A stretch of 39,900 nucleotides of DNA from Apostichopus californicus (lineage: Eukaryota > Echinodermata > Holothuroidea > Aspidochirotida > Stichopodidae). Numbering within the stretch: position 1 is the stretch's first letter; each line of letters starts with the position of its first letter. The stretch is from contig JAIPMN010001641.1 in assembly GCA_020650975.1 (NCBI GenBank), positions 1 to 39,900 on the forward strand. Direction: 5' to 3'. Below the pieces are notes generated by a model. It searched no databases, was not told the DNA's origin, and saw only the letters and a program-made list of their open reading frames with translations. Position numbers and translations under genes: made by a program. This document shows positions 33,556-39,900 of this stretch, one piece after another.

Positions 33556-36500
33556 ATGGTATGACTGCTAGATGTGCGAAATTATTCATCGTAAAATATC
33601 TCTAAGATCATCCGTATTTCAAATATTTTTATCCGAAATTCTTATACAAAAATGAATACCCAGCTATCTCATGAAGTTTTTCCGTTACAAAATATTTAAA
33701 ATTGGTAGTATCTCCAGATGATCGACAGTGTAAAATGCACAGTATGACAAAGTATACTCAAAAGGCACAGCTTAGGCCTAACGTTAGGCCCATTTCATTA
33801 TGTTGCACAGCTCATCGCTACAATGATTGTCATTGGCTTTGAATCATTAGATGGATTAACATGATTAGCACAGGTATGAAGTTGTGAAAAATCGAAAGTA
33901 GACTATGCTACTACTGCTACTGTTTTCAAATTATACTTAGGCCTAGCCTTAGTCTAACTTCGTTAACATGGGAAGTATTGTAAGTGATAGCCCAGTTACG
34001 GTAGGCCTAGGTCTACGTGTGAGATGTGAGTCAACCATTAGCCCAGCAAAATTCAATTTGAATTAAGCCTAAGTTACACTGACCTGGGCCTAGTAGTGAA
34101 TGGTGTTGCCTTTACCCAATATGAGTATGAGCTTGTGTTTTTATATTTTTGGACATTCTGCCTTTGCCACCCAAGTTAAGACACTGAAATATTGTAAGAT
34201 TAAAATTGAGCTTGTGTCCTCATCAAAGTATTTCCCTGTAGCATTGATGTTATCCCACCCACACACCAGTATAAATAATATTTTCATCACAGGATTGAAA
34301 GACTACTTAATGTCCTATGCTTGGTACTGATTTTCAAGTTGTTATTTGTGTTAATTATGTTTTTCTTTCTTCTGGGAGTTCCCAATTGAAACTTTAATAA
34401 CAAGGTAAGTTTTTTCGTCCAATACAGCAAAGTCATTTTTAACAGCTTTCTCGTTCCAACTGGAAATGCTGTGCTTTCTCCTATTAGATCCTCCTTTCTT
34501 TTCCTTTTACAATTGAATGCATTTTCTATGTAATATGCTTTCCATTTTTGACACAACAGACTGTCACCTTTTACTTCCTTTTTCCAGGGGCGTGTCAGAA
34601 CAAAGACGGTCAAGAAGGCCGCAAGGGTCATCATTGAGAAGTATTACACCCAGTTGACCCTGGATTTTCACACCAACAAGAGAGTATGTGAAGAAATTGC
34701 AATCATCCCAAGTAAGAGGTTGAGGAACCAGATTGCTGGGTATGTAAACCATTACCTTCATAATAACAAAGAAATGAGTGAGGCACTAACATCAATTGAT
34801 GTAATGATAGTTAAGCAATAGCACCATGTTGCATCCATGCTTGTAATATATCTTTTAAGTCAGTTTTATTGCCTTGCTCAAAATATGTTCAAATAAGAAC
34901 AAAAGTAAGTTCTAAAAAAAAACATGTCATTAGGCTGGGGCGACTTCAAGATTTTGAACCTTACTCAATCTCAACTCTTGTCATCATTCAATACAGTTAC
35001 ATACAAACATAAAAATTGTTCTGGAAAGTTTATACAATTCAGTGTTGTGGTTGCTCTTACTTCAGAAGAGGGGTGGGGATGAAATTGATCTTGTGAACCA
35101 CATGGAAATTTTCATTCCAATCCTTAGGGCTGCAACATTTGAAGGTGATTGCAAAAATTGAAATGTTACATTATATTGGAATTATAAATCCAGAAAGTTC
35201 AATTTGGGCATTGTCTGTCAGTTTTGTTGAATATAGGGTCTACATCCGAACTACCAATGCTTTAACGATTTTCTGGCATTCGGTCATTCAGTGAATTCAT
35301 TGTCTCAGTTAATTAATAGTTGGATAAGAACATTGCTTTTGATATTTAATGGGCTGCATTTGAAAACCTCACGCCCTACAGAAAAGTTGTGTGCCGGGAC
35401 ACATGCAGTCTGCGCACTGCACTTTGCCCATCTCTGCTGTAGAGAGTTTGTCCACTGTGCCGTAATTCAGATGCAAACTCTCCCATTAATGAGTGAACAC
35501 CACTGAGGCAAAGTTATCTCCATCAAATATGTTTAAATGATAAATGAATTTGTGCCATAGTATGCAAGTATGCAGCACAATTTGTTCCCAACAATTTGCT
35601 AAAGCTGAGTGATTCAATCCAAGTAGCAGCTTTTACGTGCAAGTTTGCCAGTACCTTGGTTCTTTTCATGTATCAACTGTAAACAGTCGCAAACACTCAA
35701 CTACACCATGATGTATGTACAGTGTTCGTGAATCCTTTATTTCACAAAGGTTATGTATCAGGTAAAAATTATATTGAGAAGAAACATACCTATCATCACT
35801 CACTGATTGGAGAGGTCTTTGTAATATATCTGGAAATATTTGTTTCACCCATGCAGGTTTGTGACTCATCTGATGAAAAGGATCCAGAAGGGACCTGTCC
35901 GTGGTATCTCCATCAAACTTCAAGAAGAAGAGAGGGAGAGGAGAGACAACTACGTCCCAGAGGTGTCATCCTTGGAATTGGATCTCATTGAGGTTGATCC
36001 AGACACTAAAGACATGTTGAAAATGCTGGTAAGTGAACGTAAAGCTTCTGCAGTTTTCATTTATGCCCATTAACACTTTTTCCCACAATTGCTATTTGTC
36101 TATTAGCCACTACAGCTTTAAACATCAACTATGGAGACCAACCTTTTTTTTGTAATTTTTTATGAATTTGGAAGTTTACACACCCATAATCAACATGTGT
36201 AAAAAAAAATTATTTGAAACCCTACTATAACCCATTAAAAAACCGACCCCGAAAATTCATATTTTGGGGAGTCACGAGACATGTGCCTCTAGAATGTCTG
36301 AAAACAGAGATTGACCCAACAGAGCCACTGGTCACTGTGTGTAGACATTATTGGTATACCGCGAAAGTCAATTGCTGACCTAGGTAGTGTTTATACACAG
36401 CAAACAATTGTACTGTGTTTGACTTCCAATTTCGAACTTTTGACAAGCTATTAGCTTAAAATGAGAACACATGAAGGCAAATAACTAGGTTTAAGACAAT

Positions 36501-38604
36501 TTTAAGGAAAAAATTTGGTAAAATGGGTTATAGTCTTTGTAAAATTGCCACTCAAATGGAGGCATTGTTTATATAGCAGAGCCTCAATTCGTACGTACGG
36601 TACAATATGCTGTAAACCAGGCAAGCAGCTTGCTGATTCCGTGATACAATTTGATTGCAAAAATAACGAAAAATGAACAGCAAAATAGACCTCAAGATGC
36701 CTTGTGCGTGATAAGTCACATGAAAATAGTTTTATTTTATTTTTTTAAACTAAACATAAACTACTGTGACTCTGTTATTCCATAGAGTTAGGCCTAGTTG
36801 AAACAAGCCTTGACCAATAACATTCCACCATGTACACAATCTCAAATGACAGTCACTAACAAAATAAACAAATCTGATCGCTATAGTACCATGTTTATTC
36901 TACTCCTTGGATCATGCAGATGCCGGAACAAACATAATGGACAATATAAAACATATGTCACGAACTCACGATACTGGAATACAGCAAATGGATAAATGTG
37001 ATGAAATCATAACATGACTACTTCCCCTAGCTGTAAGCCAACAGGGGCAGGAGTTGTAACTCATTGTACTAACAGTGCTACCCAGGGCACGGTGTATATG
37101 TGTACTAAATACAGTCATCTCCAACAGTAAATAACACGGTCAATTGCCTGATATGATGTTACATGTAAGGATACCCAGGGCAACTAAGAAGTGGTGTAGC
37201 AAATATTCAGGGTCCCAATCGCTCTCGTTGAAATGCACTGAGCATACTCTCACGTTTTCTGCATGAGACACGCCAGGTGCTGCAAAATCTTTCCGCTTGG
37301 ATTGCACAATATTTATCCAAAGTCTACAACGTTTTACATTGGTTCTTACACTCGGAAAGCTAAGAAGCTGATACTTTTGTTGGCTGAAGTATTACTACAA
37401 CCTGCAACTACACAGAATTGTGGCATTTTGGGGGAAAGGGAGTTAATATCGTTGATGGTTTTTGCAGCTCCTTCGTGTTCAAGTATACAACTTTACACAC
37501 TAACTAATGGAGAAATTATTGTTGTGATTGCAGGATACCAACAATGACGTCACATGGTCACCTGATTTCTCAGGAATATTTCAGGAATGTCTGAAATAGT
37601 TTTCCTAAAATGCTAACGTTTCTTTCCTTTTTGCACATATTTAACGTCCATAATTGGTTAAGTTCAATTACAGCAATGTAATTGAAATTTGGTTAAGGAT
37701 TACATACATGCAAATTGGTTGCATTTTGATTTCATCGAAAAGTCTCCATATTTGATGTTCAAATTGTTGGAGGTTGTGTGGACAATCCAAGGATTCTTTT
37801 AAAGTGTGCATGATAGTAGCCATACTTATTGCAACAGTTATAAGCTTAATTGAGAAAACTGGATATTCTGAACTATTGAATGGGTAAACTATGTGTGTTT
37901 GCTTAGCCACCAGTGTGCTCTATCTATACCCTTAAATTCATCAAATGCAATCCTGTTGTCAAATATGAAAAAATTGTGGAAAATGATTTGTTTATTATTG
38001 AAGAAAACAAAAGCATTTTCAGCTGAATTTCCATGATGATATTAGTCACTCTGCTGTTGCCAGATGCAATTGCATTTGTCCCCAAATCTTTGCCATACAA
38101 AATGCTATGAGGTTGTGGTTTGGATCTACTGATGCAGACAATTTTCAGGAATTTGTTTACTCCAGCCATTGAAATATGCTTTTAAGGTAAGGTCCCAAGC
38201 CTGGAGAAATTAATAAAATATTGCTTTCATTTCTGTTTCCTTGTCCTGTGTAAAATCTGGAGAATGAGTCTTGCTGAAATTTGTAATGCAAGGGGGGAAA
38301 AAACCCTGAGTTGGTAATCATATCAAATATGAATGCCTTCACGAGGATCCAGCTATGAGTCAGGCCCTCAAAAGTTATACATTGAACATTTCCAGATCAA
38401 GATTTTTTATTCTAAAGCAAATTCAACATTTTCTCCTTTATGTCTGTGTGTCTTTTCTTAAGAATTGTCATAGATTTCCAACCTTGTATATTTATCATTT
38501 TGTCGTGTCTGTTTGTCTCTCTACAGGATTTTGACAAGATTGACAATCTTCAAGTTGTGGAACCAACCATGAACACTGGCTACAACAGAGGACCCAGTAA
38601 ATGA
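33556..38604 (+). CDS. RPS17: Small-subunit ribosomal protein S17 (eS17), complete
   Basis: eS17 is a 40S structural protein of eukaryotes and archaea. Exons: 33556-33558 (only the ATG, followed by GTATGA), 34588-34739, 35857-36028 and 38527-38604 (TGA at the end). Together they encode 134 residues, one fewer than human. The product starts [20 protein letters not shown] and contains [59 protein letters not shown] and [13 protein letters not shown]. It ends [19 protein letters not shown]. An ATG-only first exon also occurs in vertebrate RPS17 as I recall it, which supports this start. A short 5' UTR with a TOP-like tract fits growth-regulated translation. Intron 3 (2.5 kb) carries an inverted-repeat element. 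No frame damage is seen. Confidence 0.97.
35345..35450 (-). mobile_element. hAT-like element end, degraded
   Basis: On the minus strand the segment begins CAGAGATGGGCAAAGTGCAG and continues with GACTGCATGTGTCCCGGC. This resembles the CAGNGGTGGGCAAA...GCGGCCCGCGG ends of widespread hAT-type repeats. Only one end is evident. It sits in RPS17 intron 2. Confidence 0.4.
36224..36534. mobile_element. MITE-like element with 13-bp perfect inverted ends in RPS17 intron 3
   Basis: ACTATAACCCATT (36224-36236) and AATGGGTTATAGT (36522-36534) are perfect reverse complements bounding ~311 bp without a coding frame. The target-site duplication is unclear. It starts about 200 bp after the exon at 36028. Confidence 0.5.
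36535..38526 (+). other. RPS17 intron 3 remainder
   Basis: No snoRNA box C/D or H/ACA pattern was convincing, and no exon was seen. A repeat-like GC-moderate stretch (about 37020-37280) has two CCCAGGGCA motifs but no identified family. Confidence 0.4.
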
Positions 38605-38708
38605 AGCAATCACATCCAGCACAATCTGTCGCTTTGAGATTAACAGTGTATCTCACTTTTGTCTTTATCACAATTGATTTATCATGACATCTCTTTTCTG
38701 AGATGAGA

Positions 38709-38714
38709 AATAAA
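38709..38714 (+). terminator. RPS17: Poly(A) signal of RPS17
   Basis: AATAAA lies 105 bases after the stop codon, giving the short 3' UTR normal for ribosomal protein genes. Confidence 0.8.
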
Positions 38715-39807
38715 ACCTCTAATTAGGAAAACATCAGTACGTTTCTGTTTTATTATTCCTTATGTTGTCTCTGTCCTACATATTTGTTGTCAAAATATGT
38801 ATTAAGACAGTGAAATCTCTTTCAGAGTGCTTCCAAATTGTTGCCACACAAAATATATGCTAGAAAGCAAGCTCAATTTTATCTTGTAACATCTTGAACA
38901 GGGCAAAGAGAATTTAAAGATGGCGCTATATCAAAATTCAAGTTCCCCTTATATTGTAGAAAAAATTTTCATCTTTGATTTACTGGGTCAAACTGGGTTA
39001 CTGATTTAAACTGATTTACTGGGTCAAAATCACCTATTCACAATACGAATTACATTAAATTTAATTATCTTACACTGAACAGGCGAACGTTTGAGCTTTC
39101 ATGCATAGGCTGAAAGTTTGTAGTGTTAATTTAAAGGTAAAACATTTCCTAACAGTTTTCCAACTGCACAAAATGTAATGCAATATATCAGTGAGTATAA
39201 ACTTAGCCTTGTCTTGTAACCATGTGTTAATGGGGCAGACTGCAACATGTTGTGTCCAACTTTTGGTAAAGTATAGTCTACTTAAAGGGGTTAAATCCAG
39301 AATAAAAAGTTCCTTCTAGTCAATTGCAAATATTACCATATTAAATACTGTATTTTATGGTTAGGCTTCTGTTCAAGCTTATGACATTGATAAATTCATC
39401 AAGGGATAGCCAATATCCAAGCATACTTGTGCTTCGAACACACTACAGCTGGAGTATTCAGTTACATACCCCTCCCCCAAATCTGGTTGTAGTGTAGTAT
39501 CAGAAACTGAAGCGATTCTCGCTATTAGTACTGTATGTTATGTTGTTTGGTTTGTGTTTTGGTCCGGATTTGTCAGAGTACCTAGCCAAATTGATCCCTT
39601 AAAGCATGCTAGTGGAACCAGAGTGAATATACTCTACTTAGCCACAGTTGAATAAGCCTAATACTACTGAGCCTGGTCTTCAATCTTTTCCAAGAAAACA
39701 TTTGTAAAAGTTTCATAACCAATGAGATAAATACAGCACTGAATAAAGTAGACCTACATGATAGCAACACCCCTCCCCTCCAGTGAAAGGTGTGTAGATT
39801 AGGTCAT
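38715..39807. other. Spacer between RPS17 and the right-edge gene
   Basis: AT-rich sequence with no recognised exon. TGGCGCTATATCAA at 38921-38934 is identical to the LINE 3' end at 9111-9124, so a small retrotransposon remnant may end here. Confidence 0.4.
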
Positions 39808-39900
39808 CTAATTGGAGCTCTTCTTTAGGGGATCTTTCTGGGGTGGCATGGGCTGCTGAGGAGAGTACTTCACATCACCAAGCTTAATAAGCACTCTACA
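39808..39900 (-). CDS. Possible C-terminal exon of an unidentified minus-strand gene
   Basis: From the window edge a minus-strand frame of 30 codons runs to TAG (39810-39808). It encodes RVLIKLGDVKYSPQQPMPP followed by QKDPLKKSSN. The Lys/Pro-rich hydrophilic tail and more balanced base composition than the flanks look like coding sequence. However, 90 open bases can arise by chance, and no splice site or poly(A) signal was confirmed. If real, it converges on RPS17. I do not recognise the family. Confidence 0.4.
   Translation of the reverse strand, partial: CRVLIKLGDVKYSPQQPMPPQKDPLKKSSN

Noticed and set aside
33091-33571. Two plus-strand frames over the SMG5/RPS17 promoter
   Set aside because: They are shadows of SMG5 exon 1 antisense and of the RPS17 5' UTR and first exon.

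Overview
The window is animal genomic DNA: AT-rich, low gene density, small exons joined by GT-AG introns, and many short dispersed and tandem repeats. Protein similarity plus the recurring 'aggcctaggc'-type motifs, a tRNA-derived repeat, a CR1/L2-like LINE tail and TTAA- or TA-flanked inverted-repeat elements suggest an invertebrate deuterostome, most likely an echinoderm. The organism is an inference. No prokaryotic features, operons or CRISPR arrays are present. All identifications come from reading translations against remembered families; no search was run.

Layout. Bases 3-125 (+) are the C-terminal end of a Pro/Gln-rich protein I cannot name. After about 4.6 kb of repeat-rich spacer, NMD3 (60S ribosomal export adaptor) starts at 4750 (+) and is readable in eight exons to 11016, about 289 residues of a protein usually near 500. 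SMG5 (nonsense-mediated decay factor) runs the other way, from its ATG at 33253 down to 17389 in sixteen exons, about 871 residues of roughly 1000. The two genes converge, yet I find neither NMD3's last ~210 residues nor SMG5's last ~100 in the 6.4 kb between them. RPS17 (eS17) is complete: ATG at 33556, stop at 38604, four exons (+), head to head with SMG5 and 302 bp between the two ATGs. A likely C-terminus of another minus-strand gene enters at the right edge (39808-39900).

The three named genes act in ribosome biogenesis (NMD3), translation (RPS17) and mRNA surveillance (SMG5). The SMG5/RPS17 interval looks like a compact bidirectional promoter with a TOP-type pyrimidine tract for RPS17. 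The rest is introns and spacers holding inverted-repeat elements, three minisatellites (periods 40, 51 and 31 bp), a ~200-bp tandem duplication, G-runs and microsatellites.

I see no convincing new biological system. The best leads are the missing 3' exons of two convergent genes, an in-frame unannotated exon-like segment inside SMG5, a telomere-like array enclosed by perfect inverted repeats, and a 46-bp-arm palindrome just after the last visible NMD3 exon.
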